NCBI RefSeq assembly: GCF_000145035.1
Contig: NC_014387.1
Span: 2,532,001-2,596,000 of the forward strand
DNA: 64,000 nt
Source: Butyrivibrio proteoclasticus B316
GTDB taxonomy: Bacteria > Bacillota > Clostridia > Lachnospirales > Lachnospiraceae
Direction of reading: 5' to 3'
The position numbers were made by a program, and so were the translations under genes. Positions 53,640 through 63,032 of the stretch are shown one piece after another (the first letter of the stretch is position 1; every line of letters begins with the position of its first letter). The notes beneath the pieces were generated by a model. It searched no databases and was not told the origin of the DNA. It worked only from the letters and a program-made list of their open reading frames with translations.

Positions 53640-55088
53640 TCACTCCTTCTCCCAAGCTTTACTTTCTTTAAATAGATCAAGAATGTTTTTGTCTATCTTT
53701 CCCTCATTAGCCATGCTATCCAATATGCCAAATGCTTTTTCTGATGGCATTGGCGGCTTGTATGGCCTATCCTCTGCTGTCAGCGCATCATACACATCGA
53801 TGATGGTAAGGAATCTGACCTGCACCGGAATATCTTCTGCTGTCTTGTGATTTGGATATCCAGAGCCATCAAGCAGTTCGTGGTGCGATGCTGCCCAATC
53901 CGGAACATTTGAATATGGTCCTCTGAAATCCATCTTGTCCAGCATCTTTCCTGTGTAAACTACATGTGACTGCATCACATTTCTCTCTTCATCCGTCAGC
54001 GTTCCCTTTCTTACTGTTATTGCTGTTTCTTCCTCCCCTGTTAAAAGAGCTATCTCTTTTCCTTCCTCATCAAGTACCATTATCTTGGCTGCATTCCTTA
54101 GGTTCTCCAGAACATCATCCGGAAGAAATCCCTTGGTATCACATTCTTCAATGAGTTCATAAGCTCTTTTGATCTCCTTAATCTTGTCCTGGTGCTTATC
54201 AAGCTGCGCCGGATTCTTATATCCTTCCAGTTCTTCCATAAGGCAGGCCACTGTAACTCTGTTTTTAACTGCCATTTTCTTATCACCAAGCCTTGTGGCC
54301 TTATCCATTACTTCAAGCGGAATTACCAGCTTGCCAATATCGTGAAGCCAGACACTCATGAGGAATGAATCTTTTTCTTCCTCTGTCAGCGCTCTTTGAT
54401 CATGTGCCTTCCCAATATAATCCAGAAACTTCCTTGCATAGCTGACCATGCTCTTAGTGTGATTAGCGTTGTAGGAACTTCTGGTATCAATTGCTTCTAC
54501 CATAACTTCCACGAAGGAATGGAGAGTATCGAGAACCTGCTGGGCAAGCCTTCTGTTAGTGAGGCTAACTGCTGCAAGAGAAGCAAGTGCTGAAATGATA
54601 TCTTCTACTTCAACCGGAAAAGGAATCACTTCTTTGTCTTTATCCTGAGCATTTATCAGCTGCAGAACTCCAAGCACTTCGCTCTTATCATCTTCAAGGG
54701 GAATTACCAGCATGGATTTTGTTCTGTATCCATTCATAGCGTCATACTTTTTGGCTCCCGAGAAATCATACTCATCTGACTCATATACGTCAGCTATATT
54801 GATTTTCTTTTTATCCAGTACCGCACATGCACTTACATATTCACGGCTAAGCTTAAGTGGCGGCATTGACTTTTTTTTACTCGAAACATCATCTGGAAAA
54901 CCGGCTGCTCCTGTATATGTATTGTGGAAAAAGAGCTGATCGTCCTGCCTTACGTACACAGTTCCTGCATCACAATTACTGATAGTTATTGCTTCCTTGA
55001 GAATCATGTCCAAAAGCTTATCAATATTTTTTTCAGCAGATAATGCTATTGCTATCTGTATCAGGTGATCTGTCTTAAATTCCTTCAT
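53640..55088 (-). CDS. GAF / HD-GYP domain cyclic di-GMP phosphodiesterase
   Basis: The 482-residue protein has a GAF domain (~1-180: AEKNIDKLLDMILKEAITISNCDAGTVYV, VLGVLQLINAQDKD), then HD-GYP. Metal-binding motifs are NHTKSMVSYARKF, WLHDIGKLVIP, HHELLDGSGYPNH and IDVYDALTAEDRPYKPPM. HDIGK and the next conserved His (QSHVVYTGKM) are normally separated by about 35 residues, but here by about 130, so an inserted helical segment with MAVKNRVTVACLMEELEGYK and DEEGKEIALLTG sits in the middle. Its ATG overlaps the MBL stop (ATGA). It should degrade c-di-GMP, while the last gene makes cAMP. Confidence 0.88.
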   Translation of the reverse strand: MKEFKTDHLIQIAIALSAEKNIDKLLDMILKEAITISNCDAGTVYVRQDDQLFFHNTYTGAAGFPDDVSSKKKSMPPLKLSREYVSACAVLDKKKINIADVYESDEYDFSGAKKYDAMNGYRTKSMLVIPLEDDKSEVLGVLQLINAQDKDKEVIPFPVEVEDIISALASLAAVSLTNRRLAQQVLDTLHSFVEVMVEAIDTRSSYNANHTKSMVSYARKFLDYIGKAHDQRALTEEEKDSFLMSVWLHDIGKLVIPLEVMDKATRLGDKKMAVKNRVTVACLMEELEGYKNPAQLDKHQDKIKEIKRAYELIEECDTKGFLPDDVLENLRNAAKIMVLDEEGKEIALLTGEEETAITVRKGTLTDEERNVMQSHVVYTGKMLDKMDFRGPYSNVPDWAASHHELLDGSGYPNHKTAEDIPVQVRFLTIIDVYDALTAEDRPYKPPMPSEKAFGILDSMANEGKIDKNILDLFKESKAWEKE

Positions 55089-55888
55089 ATAGTAATAACC
55101 TCCCCTTCGTATCCGAAGGATATATCTGAGCCAGAACTTTCTCTTATTCTTTCTTCCTGAGCCTTTATAAAGCTATCATTGTGGGCCGGAGAATGATGGA
55201 TGAATACAAGCTTTTTGGCCTTTGCTTTATCTTTTAATCTAATTCCGGCTTCCGGAGTTGAATGTCCATATCCCCTGTGCTCTTCATACTCTTCTTCTGT
55301 ATACTGAGCATCGTACAGGATAAGATCTGCCTCTTTTGAAAACTCTGCGATTTCTTCAGTTTTTACTTCATCAGCGTGGTCGTGATCAGTTATGATAACT
55401 ATCCTTTTACCATTACTTTCTACTCTAAAGATTGTTGAGCCTCCCGGATGATTAGCATCCATGGAAAAGACCTTTATATCGCCAAATTCTATTTTCTCTT
55501 CCGCTACCTTTAATTCTTTGATAGAAACTTTGGCGGGATAATCATCTATTTTGCAGGGCCAGAGCGGGTTTGAAATCAGCCTTTCTATCTGCTTTTTGGG
55601 AGATAAGCCATCTCTTTTGGCAAGGTAAATATCTATATTCCTATGCGCATCCTTAAGCCCATTAAAGGCCATGAGTCCTATAAGATGATCAACATGTGAA
55701 TGAGTCATAAGAATAGGGATATTCTGTTGTTTCATTTCGGGAACGTTTATGATCCCAGTACCGGCATCTACAATAACCGCCTGAGTAGAAGTCTCTATAA
55801 GATAACAAGATGTAGAACCGCCGTATTTCTCATATTCTTTTCCGAATACTGGATAGGATCCTCTTATTCCGCAAATCGTTAGTTTCAA
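55085..55888 (-). CDS. Metallo-beta-lactamase-fold hydrolase
   Basis: The 267-residue enzyme has the HxHxDH motif LMTHSHVDHLIGL, a second metal site at ITDHDHADEV, and the C-terminal HHSPAHND. The start MKLTICGIRGSYPVFGKEYEKYGGSTSCY resembles the cyclic-nucleotide phosphodiesterase/RNase Z-like branch. Since the operon also makes cAMP, cleavage of a cyclic nucleotide is a reasonable inference, but unproven. It is the first gene of the four-gene operon, and HD-GYP follows with a four-base overlap. Confidence 0.82.
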   Translation of the reverse strand: MKLTICGIRGSYPVFGKEYEKYGGSTSCYLIETSTQAVIVDAGTGIINVPEMKQQNIPILMTHSHVDHLIGLMAFNGLKDAHRNIDIYLAKRDGLSPKKQIERLISNPLWPCKIDDYPAKVSIKELKVAEEKIEFGDIKVFSMDANHPGGSTIFRVESNGKRIVIITDHDHADEVKTEEIAEFSKEADLILYDAQYTEEEYEEHRGYGHSTPEAGIRLKDKAKAKKLVFIHHSPAHNDSFIKAQEERIRESSGSDISFGYEGEVITI

Positions 55889-56121
55889 CTTTTATCTCCT
55901 TGTGATATCAATCAAAAACTGTCTGCTGATCTAAGTTTCTTGTTTCGTGGTTCGCATTTTGATAATATTTTTTTAGTTATATGAATTATATTTTTTTGAA
56001 AATCATATTTTAAATCACATTTCACTTTTATATTGTTAATTTATATCCGTTTCATGATAATTAATGTTCAGTTTATAATCTTTATTTTTTCTAAAGGAAT
56101 TTATGGCTTTTTGGAGCATAA

Positions 56122-56160
56122 AAAAAAGCTCTAATGGAATTTATCCACTAGAGCTTTTTT
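56122..56160 (-). terminator. Intrinsic terminator of the sugar-binding protein gene
   Basis: AAAAAAGCTCTA pairs with TAGAGCTTTTTT (12 bp), with further pairing of ATGGA / TCCAC, and on the minus strand is followed by T7. It begins ten bases after the stop at 56170. The 55889-56121 gap is AT-rich, with nothing else supported. Confidence 0.85.
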
Positions 56161-56169
56161 GAGAAATAT

Positions 56170-57177
56170 TTAATTTATAGATGCTGCATTTGATTTATCA
56201 ACAGGTGAAAATGGAACCCATACATATTTTTTATCTTCAGATGCACCTTCCACGCTGCTGAGGTCTCCGCCGCTTCCAAGGACCTTGGCTGCTTCAACCG
56301 CTGCTGCTCCCTGTCCCTTGGCATCCTGAAGAACTGTGAAAGCCATTTCTCCTGCCAGGATAGAAGCACATCCATCTGCTGTAGCATCAACTCCGGCTAC
56401 AGGGATCTTGCTGTAATCCAGTCCAAAATCCTTAAGCCCCTGAACTGCTCCCAGAGCCATAGTATCATTATTACAGAAGATAGCATCAACATTCTGGCCG
56501 GTTTTCATGAATATAGCGAACTTGCTTCTGGCCTCTACATCAGACCAGTTAGCCGTATCCACGAATACATAATTAGCTGCACAACCATTTGCTCTAAGTG
56601 TCTCTTTTACCGATTTGGTTCTTCCAATAGTTCCTGAATGTCCGATTTCTCCCTCAAAAATAATAACGTCAAGTGTCTTGGGATTTCCGAGTTGTTTGAG
56701 GACATATTCTGCCTGATACTGCCCGGCCTGATACTCATCGGAACCAACAAATATATACTTGCCGCCTTCAAGGTGCGAATCCGAAGGCTGATTGTTGACA
56801 TATACAATTGGCAGATCATTGGAAGCAACATTCATCTGAAGTGCAGTACTGGCATCTCCGGGTCTTAGGATAATGGCTGTATATCCCGAAGCTTTGGCAC
56901 TTGTAATAAGATTTGCCTCAGTTTCCGCATTTCCGCCAGTTTCTACATAATCAATTGCAACTCCCTGGCTCTTTGCAGCAGCCATGATGGCATCTGTAAG
57001 CGTTGCTCTGTAGTTGTCATCTACATCTGTCATCATAAAAAGTATCTTGGAACTGCCGGCTGATCCACCGCCTCCGGATGAAGCTGTATTTGATGAACAT
57101 CCTATTATACTGCTCCCTACTAATACAGCAGTTAAAAGACATGTAGTTATTTTCCTGATCATATGGTTATTACCCAT
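56170..57177 (-). CDS. Periplasmic sugar-binding lipoprotein (Peripla_BP_4 type)
   Basis: This 335-residue lipoprotein (lipobox VGSSIIGC) belongs to the ribose/galactose-binding type: ILFMMTDVDDNYRATLTDAIMAAAKSQGV, ETEANLITSAKASGYTAIILRPGD, FVGSDEYQAGQYQAEYVL, IEGEIGHSGTIGRTKS-like VIIFEGEIGHSGTIGR, and IFCNNDTMALGAVQGLKDFG. Aromatic and Asp contacts for a sugar are in place. No ABC permease or ATPase is adjacent, but a chemoreceptor is, so it may deliver a sugar to that receptor rather than to a transporter. The start has CAGGAGG about ten bases upstream. Confidence 0.88.
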   Translation of the reverse strand: MGNNHMIRKITTCLLTAVLVGSSIIGCSSNTASSGGGGSAGSSKILFMMTDVDDNYRATLTDAIMAAAKSQGVAIDYVETGGNAETEANLITSAKASGYTAIILRPGDASTALQMNVASNDLPIVYVNNQPSDSHLEGGKYIFVGSDEYQAGQYQAEYVLKQLGNPKTLDVIIFEGEIGHSGTIGRTKSVKETLRANGCAANYVFVDTANWSDVEARSKFAIFMKTGQNVDAIFCNNDTMALGAVQGLKDFGLDYSKIPVAGVDATADGCASILAGEMAFTVLQDAKGQGAAAVEAAKVLGSGGDLSSVEGASEDKKYVWVPFSPVDKSNAASIN

Positions 57178-57279
57178 TACCTAACCTCCTGAGTTAATGG
57201 ACATGACACGTAGTTGCTCCTGCTTGCATCGTGTCACGGTAACTATGTTTCCATAAATAGTCCAAATCAAATACGCTTC

Positions 57280-59298
57280 TTAGATCTTGAACTTCTGTAC
57301 ATAGGATGTAAGTGTCTGAGAAGTTCCCGCAAGTTCGTGGGAATTATCAGCCACATCCTGGCTGCTCTTTGTGATATTGTTAGCCATTTCAACCATATTC
57401 TCTGATGTAGCAAGGATTTCATCAGCACTTGCTGCCTGTTCCTCGGAAATAGCGGCAACATTTGTTGCTACGTCGTCAACCTTTTCTATATCAGTTATCA
57501 TGGCTTCGATCAGGCCATTAGACTCCTGAATATTGTTATAAATGCGGTCAAAAGTATCTACCGCTACACCTATAAGTTCGCTGTTTTCCTTGATATTGTC
57601 AGCGCTTTCGTGAGCCTGCTCAACCGCGTCTTCAATCAGTTTATGCACTTCCTCGATAAGATTAGAAATATTCTGGGCACTTTCAGCTGACGTCTGTGCC
57701 AGCTTACCAATCTGTGTGGCAACAACAGCAAAGCCCTTACCTGCTTCGCCGGCTCTTGCTGCCTCTATGCTTGCATTAAGTGATAAGAGATTTGTCTCTT
57801 CTGCAATTTCACCGATCATGCCAACAATATTAGTGATTTCTTCTGATGCAGTACCAACCTTATTGATTGACTCAACAAGCTTTTCATTGGACTGGGCGAT
57901 ACCTTCCATGGCAACATTTAGTTTCTCCATGTCATCTCTGCCCTTCTGGGATATTCCAACAGTTTCCTTCATGCTCTCATCAGCTTTTTCACTGTTATCT
58001 CTGGTATCAGCAACTACCTGAGCAAGGACTGTAGCGTTCTGGGCAATATCATTGACAGCTGTTGCAAGCTGATCTACCGTCTCGTTCAGCTGCTGCATTG
58101 CTTCTGCCTGAGATTGTGATGCTTCAAACATTGTTCTTGATACCATGTCAGAATTATCAGATTCGGACTGGAGCTTATCTGATTCTTCGCTGATACTTGC
58201 AAGCATCTTTCTCATGCTGTTTACAAAGTCTGATACTTTGCTTCCCATTACACCAATCTCATCATCACTTGATGAATCAACTTCGATCGTAAAGTCGCCT
58301 TCAGACATGGCAGAAATATTGTTAGAGATATTTGAAAGAGGTGCAATAACCTTTTTAACAACAAACAGGATCAGAATTGTGATGAGAATTATTGCTACTC
58401 CACCAACCACAAAGAGGAGCATTCCAATCTGCGATACTGTACTCATGATAACGTTAGTCGGAATATAGGATACAAGAACCCAATCAGTTCCCTGTACCTC
58501 GTCAAAAGCAACAACGTAATCACCTATTTCTTTACTTGTAAGATCACCGCTTGAAATAGATTTAGCTGCGCCTGCCAAAAGAGTATCTGAAGTACTCTCT
58601 GAAAGAGTGGTATTAACTATATTAAAATCTCTGTGTGCAAGGATCTTGTAATCATTAGTATCAACAAGGAAGGAGCTTGCCTTGTTCATCTTAACACCGG
58701 AGTTAACAATGATACTGATCTTGTTAAGGGAAACGTCAGCACCTATTACCTTAATCTCATCGGAACCATCATCGATGATACCTGTTGCACTTATAACCGT
58801 CTCGCCTTCAGCATTTGTATAGGCTGTTCCATAGGCCATCTGAACCCTTGAAATACCCTGCTTATACCATGTGCTTCCAAGAACATCTTTTTCATCTATG
58901 TCAGCATCCTTGGCCTTATAGAATCTGCCACTTGCAGTTCCAATATAAAAGCCTTTGGGAGAGTTTGAGTTATAACCATAATATGAATCAAGGAAAGACT
59001 CATAATCTGCCTCTTCTATTTTCTGGCTTTCCAAAGTATGCTTGACCGTATTAAAATAGCGCAGGTTCTCATCAAGCCAGGATTCAATATTATCAGACTG
59101 GTTGGAAATAGAAGATTCCAAAGTCTCAGTAGCCATCTCTGACATTCTGTTCTTGGATAAAGTAGCAGCTATATTCACAAGAATAAGCACTGTTATAATG
59201 ACAACAGGTAAGATGTACATTAAGAGCTTGGAACTGATCTTCTTGTTCTTTTTTCGTACAACAGATTCTTTTCCTTTTGCTGATCCATTATTATTCAT
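57280..59298 (-). CDS. Methyl-accepting chemotaxis protein
   Basis: This 672-residue receptor has a cytoplasmic start, a span ([21 protein letters not shown]), a dCache-like outer domain (~65-300: [48 protein letters not shown]), a second span ([24 protein letters not shown]), HAMP ([22 protein letters not shown]) and a signalling hairpin with [38 protein letters not shown]. No C-terminal CheR pentapeptide is seen. I chose ATG 59296-59298 ([12 protein letters not shown]) with CGGAGGG; the frame extends 27 codons upstream. It precedes the sugar-binding gene by 102 bases on the same strand. Confidence 0.93.
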   Translation of the reverse strand: MNNNGSAKGKESVVRKKNKKISSKLLMYILPVVIITVLILVNIAATLSKNRMSEMATETLESSISNQSDNIESWLDENLRYFNTVKHTLESQKIEEADYESFLDSYYGYNSNSPKGFYIGTASGRFYKAKDADIDEKDVLGSTWYKQGISRVQMAYGTAYTNAEGETVISATGIIDDGSDEIKVIGADVSLNKISIIVNSGVKMNKASSFLVDTNDYKILAHRDFNIVNTTLSESTSDTLLAGAAKSISSGDLTSKEIGDYVVAFDEVQGTDWVLVSYIPTNVIMSTVSQIGMLLFVVGGVAIILITILILFVVKKVIAPLSNISNNISAMSEGDFTIEVDSSSDDEIGVMGSKVSDFVNSMRKMLASISEESDKLQSESDNSDMVSRTMFEASQSQAEAMQQLNETVDQLATAVNDIAQNATVLAQVVADTRDNSEKADESMKETVGISQKGRDDMEKLNVAMEGIAQSNEKLVESINKVGTASEEITNIVGMIGEIAEETNLLSLNASIEAARAGEAGKGFAVVATQIGKLAQTSAESAQNISNLIEEVHKLIEDAVEQAHESADNIKENSELIGVAVDTFDRIYNNIQESNGLIEAMITDIEKVDDVATNVAAISEEQAASADEILATSENMVEMANNITKSSQDVADNSHELAGTSQTLTSYVQKFKI

Positions 59299-59340
59299 TT
59301 CTACCCTCCGGGAATGATAAAGGTGCATTTTCGCACAAAA

Positions 59341-59380
59341 ATTGCACATTGGAGAAGTAAAAACTCTTCCAATGTGCAAT
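59341..59380 (-). terminator. Intrinsic terminator of glgP
   Basis: ATTGCACATTGGA..AGT pairs with ACT..TCCAATGTGCAAT, and on the minus strand is followed by TTTTTGTG. It lies 71 bases past the glgP stop and 42 bases before the chemoreceptor start. Confidence 0.75.
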
Positions 59381-59451
59381 AATTATATCATTATACCGTG
59401 AATAATAATCATAATTTCGTATTATTTCACTATTTTTTAAGAATAATTATA

Positions 59452-61761
59452 TCAATTCAAGTGCCAGATATCACGATTGTATTCAGCAATAGTACGGTCT
59501 GATGAGAAATATCCAGCCTTGGCAATGTTAGTGAGCATCATCTTCTTCCACTTATCGCGCTTCTCATAATCTGCAAAGATCTCATCCTTCTTGGCAATGT
59601 AGCTCTCAAGGTCGATAAGAGTCATGAACCAGTCCTTATTAAGAAGCTCATTGTACAGTCTTTCAAGGTTCTCCTTGTGACCAACCTTGAGGCACTCCTT
59701 GCTGACGATGAAATCTACTGCTTCCTTGATAACCTTGCTCTTCTTGTAGTAATCCTTGGATACATAGTCAGCCTTCTTGTAATGCTCAATAACTTCATCA
59801 GCCTTAACACCAAAGATGTAGATATTGTCATCACCTACAAGCTCATGGATCTCAACATTAGCACCATCATCTGTACCAAGAGTAACAGCGCCGTTTAACA
59901 TGAACTTCATGTTACTTGTTCCTGATGCTTCCTTGGATGCAAGTGAAATCTGCTCAGATACGTCACATGCAGGGATAAGCTTCTCAGCATAGCTTACGTT
60001 GTAGTTCTCAACCATGATAACCTTCATATACTTGTTAACATCAGGATCATTATTAACGATTTCCTGAAGAACAAGGAGAAGATGAATGATATCCTTGGCA
60101 ATAACATAAGCAGGGGCAGCCTTGGCTCCAAAGATAAATGTAAGAGGTCTTGAAGGCTTCTTGCCGCCCTTTATCTCCAGATACTTGTGAATGATATAAA
60201 GAGCATTCATCTGCTGTCTCTTGTACTCATGAAGTCTCTTAACCTGAATATCAAAAATAGAATCAGGATCAACCTCTACATTCTCATGCTTCTTGAGATA
60301 ATCTACAAGCTCTTTTTTCTTGCCCATCTTGATAGCCTCAAGCTGGTCAAGAACTTCCTCATCGTTAATGTGATCAAGAAGCTTCTCAAGCTTGTTCGCA
60401 TCCTTCTTAAATCCATCACCGATTGTCTGTGAAAGGAAATCAGCAAGTGGATGGTTGCAGGACAAAAGCCATCTACGGAATGTTATACCATTAGTCTTAT
60501 TATTGAACTTCTCTGGATAGATCTTGTAGAAATCATTAAGCTCACTATCCTTGAGAATATCTGTATGAATAGCTGCGACACCATTTATTGAGAATCCGTA
60601 GTGGATATCAATAAATGCCATGTGCACCTTCTTGTCCTTGTCAATGATCTGAACCTTAGGGTTCTTGTATTTAGCACGAACTCTCTTATCAAGCTCCTTG
60701 ATATATGGAACAAGCTGAGGAACAACCTTCTCAAGATACTTAAGAGGCCATGTCTCAAGAGCCTCAGCAAGGATTGTGTGGTTAGTATAAGCACATGTCT
60801 TGCTGACTACATCAATGGCATCGTCCATGCTAAATGCCTTCTCCTCAACAAGGATCCTGATAAGCTCAGGAATGATCATTGTAGGATGTGTATCGTTGAT
60901 CTGAATAACTGCATGGTTATTGAGTTCGTGAAGGTCATACTGACGCTCTTTCTGTTCTCTCAAGATGAGCTGTGCCGCATTGGATACAAGGAAGTACTCC
61001 TGATAAATTCTAAGAAGATTTCCTGCCTCATCTGAGTCATCCGGATAGAGGAAAAGAGTAAGATTCTTGTCAATTTTGGTTTTGTCAAAATCGATGCCCT
61101 TCTTAACAAGGCTCTCATCAATTGATTCAATATCAAAAAGACGAAGCTTATTAACTCCTGTATCATAGCCCACAACGTCCATGTTGTAGAGACGTGATAC
61201 TACCTTCTTGTCACCAAAAGATACTTCGAAGGTTGTATCTGTCTTCTCAAGCCAGGACTGTTCCTCGATCCAGTCATTCTTCTCAGCATTCTGAAGATGA
61301 TCCTTGAACACCTGCTTAAAAAGACCAAAGTGATAATTAAGACCGATTCCTTCACCTGCAAGGCCAAGTGTTGCTATTGAATCAAGGAAGCATGCTGCAA
61401 GTCTTCCAAGACCACCGTTACCAAGAGATGGCTCCGGCTCGCACTCTTCTATAACTGCAAGATCCTTGCCGTTCTTCTCAAGAATAGCCTTTACTCTGTC
61501 ATATACTCTCAAATTGATAAGATTGTTGGAAAGAAGCTTACCAATAAGGAATTCCATTGAAATATAATAAACCTTCTTCTCCCCGTTATATACTTCTGCT
61601 ACGTTCATGAGACGTGTAGTCATATCAAGAAGTACAAAATATGTTTCACGGTCAGTGCATTCCTTAAGTGATTTGCCATACTTCTCCTCAGCAATTCCTT
61701 CGAGCTGTTCCTCAAGGTTAAGTACCAGTACGTCGCGTTGCATGTTTGTGTGCTTGGACAT
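59452..61761 (-). CDS. glgP: Glycogen phosphorylase
   Basis: The 769-residue enzyme releases glucose 1-phosphate from glycogen or maltodextrin. Family motifs are intact: [49 protein letters not shown], and the pyridoxal phosphate site [28 protein letters not shown]. Length is slightly under the common 790-830. The start [10 protein letters not shown] has an AGAGGAG site. Two LacI-type palindromes lie in the 162-base gap between its start and the lacI stop, so it is the likely target of that regulator. Confidence 0.95.
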   Translation of the reverse strand: MSKHTNMQRDVLVLNLEEQLEGIAEEKYGKSLKECTDRETYFVLLDMTTRLMNVAEVYNGEKKVYYISMEFLIGKLLSNNLINLRVYDRVKAILEKNGKDLAVIEECEPEPSLGNGGLGRLAACFLDSIATLGLAGEGIGLNYHFGLFKQVFKDHLQNAEKNDWIEEQSWLEKTDTTFEVSFGDKKVVSRLYNMDVVGYDTGVNKLRLFDIESIDESLVKKGIDFDKTKIDKNLTLFLYPDDSDEAGNLLRIYQEYFLVSNAAQLILREQKERQYDLHELNNHAVIQINDTHPTMIIPELIRILVEEKAFSMDDAIDVVSKTCAYTNHTILAEALETWPLKYLEKVVPQLVPYIKELDKRVRAKYKNPKVQIIDKDKKVHMAFIDIHYGFSINGVAAIHTDILKDSELNDFYKIYPEKFNNKTNGITFRRWLLSCNHPLADFLSQTIGDGFKKDANKLEKLLDHINDEEVLDQLEAIKMGKKKELVDYLKKHENVEVDPDSIFDIQVKRLHEYKRQQMNALYIIHKYLEIKGGKKPSRPLTFIFGAKAAPAYVIAKDIIHLLLVLQEIVNNDPDVNKYMKVIMVENYNVSYAEKLIPACDVSEQISLASKEASGTSNMKFMLNGAVTLGTDDGANVEIHELVGDDNIYIFGVKADEVIEHYKKADYVSKDYYKKSKVIKEAVDFIVSKECLKVGHKENLERLYNELLNKDWFMTLIDLESYIAKKDEIFADYEKRDKWKKMMLTNIAKAGYFSSDRTIAEYNRDIWHLN

Positions 61762-61852
61762 GTTTGTTTCTCCTCTCGTTCTCGCAGATGATCAAAAAGA
61801 TTCATCTACGCTTTAAAAATACGGGTTTCCTTTTATCTCTTTTATGTTTTCG

Positions 61853-61864
61853 GAAAACGTTTTC
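61853..61864. promoter_or_regulatory. LacI-type operator near glgP
   Basis: A GAAAACGTTTTC palindrome lies 92 bases before the glgP ATG. The next site is 39 bases further up. It matches the site at 62953-62984 upstream of the lacI gene. It could also work as a CcpA-type catabolite site. Confidence 0.75.
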
Positions 61865-61891
61865 TGTAATCGATGGTTTTACTTTAACACA

Positions 61892-61905
61892 GGAAAACGT
61901 TTTCC
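61892..61905. promoter_or_regulatory. LacI-type operator 2 near glgP
   Basis: A perfect 14-base palindrome GGAAAACGTTTTCC lies 131 bases upstream of glgP and 19 bases past the lacI stop. It is the best conserved of the three sites. Confidence 0.8.
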
Positions 61906-61923
61906 GCAAGTGTTATTTTTCTT

Positions 61924-62913
61924 TTACCTTATAATGTCTTCATACTTCATCCTGACAAGCGTATGTGGCATTATGACCCTGCGTCCGCTCTCACCGGATA
62001 ATAGCCTGTTGAGCTCCTCGATGGCTCTTTCTGATATCTGTACAAAGTCCTGCTTAACTGTATTCATCTGCTTGCCAACGTATCCCATAAGGATTATTCC
62101 GTCAAAGCCGCATACAGGTCTGAAAATATCCATATCTATAAGGGCCTTCATGGCACCGATAGCCATAAGATCTGAAGCGCATACTACGCAGTCATTATTC
62201 TTGGAAAAGCGCATTGTCAGCTCTCTTGCTCTTAGTTCTGAGAAATTTCCGCATCTGACAGTCAGCTTAAGCTTTTTTTCTGCGCACAACTGTTTTATTC
62301 CCTCGAGCCTCTGTGCTGTGACATAACCATTATCTTCACCTGATAAATACAGGATTTTCTTACATTTGTTTTCTGTTATTGTCTTTTTGGCAATATCATA
62401 CTGAGCTTTTTGGTTATCTACGCCCACACAGGAAGTGCTCTCATTGACCATAGGTGCATCTACTACTACAATCTTAAATCTTCCACTATCAATGAGCTTA
62501 TGAAGGACCTTGTCTTTGGTTGTTATTCCGTATATTATGATTCCCCTGATCCCCTGCGATTCAAAGTAGTTTGTAACCTCATCTACATTCATATCCTCTA
62601 TCATAGACGTAAACACGGTTATCACATCCATCTGAAGCTCTTTGGCCTTGTGAATGGCACCTGATATATACTGCATGTTTATCTCATCGCTGGCTGATGT
62701 ATCAAGATTGAGCTTTAGTAAAAGAGCTACTCTTCCGGTCTTCTTGGATGAAAGGCTTGCTGCCACTGTATTTGGCACAAATCCAAGTCTGTCAACAACC
62801 TCATTGACCTTCTGTCTGGTAGCCTCGCTCACATTAGGATAATTATTTAAAACCTTGGAAACAGTGGATATTGCTACCCCTGCTTCTCTGGCTACATCTT
62901 TAATAGAAACCAT
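61924..62913 (-). CDS. LacI-family transcriptional regulator
   Basis: This 329-residue repressor has the LacI helix-turn-helix and hinge (MVSIKDVAREAGVAISTVSKVLNNYPNVSEATRQKVNEVVDRLGFVPNTVAASL) and a periplasmic-binding-protein-like sensor (GVDNQKAQYDIAKKTI, LYLSGEDNGYVTAQRLEG, CVVCASDLMAIGAMKALIDM, CGFDGIILMGYVGKQMNTVKQ). A sugar is the likely effector. Matching GGAAAnCGTTTTCC palindromes lie before its own start and before glgP, so it regulates itself and glgP. Confidence 0.94.
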   Translation of the reverse strand: MVSIKDVAREAGVAISTVSKVLNNYPNVSEATRQKVNEVVDRLGFVPNTVAASLSSKKTGRVALLLKLNLDTSASDEINMQYISGAIHKAKELQMDVITVFTSMIEDMNVDEVTNYFESQGIRGIIIYGITTKDKVLHKLIDSGRFKIVVVDAPMVNESTSCVGVDNQKAQYDIAKKTITENKCKKILYLSGEDNGYVTAQRLEGIKQLCAEKKLKLTVRCGNFSELRARELTMRFSKNNDCVVCASDLMAIGAMKALIDMDIFRPVCGFDGIILMGYVGKQMNTVKQDFVQISERAIEELNRLLSGESGRRVIMPHTLVRMKYEDIIR

Positions 62914-62952
62914 TTTACCCTCTCATTTATAGAATTTTGTGCTTAACATAGT

Positions 62953-62984
62953 AATGTGTTTGGAAAGCGTTTTCCAAACACATT
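62953..62984. promoter_or_regulatory. LacI autoregulatory operator (32-bp palindrome)
   Basis: The 14-base core GGAAAGCGTTTTCC sits inside a longer palindrome: both arms extend nine more bases (AATGTGTTT / AAACACATT), giving 32 bases with only the central GCGT imperfect. It lies about 40 bases before the lacI ATG. Confidence 0.8.
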
Positions 62985-63032
62985 AATCTTACATTCGCAT
63001 CTTCATTTTGTCTATAAATATTAAATCTTTGT

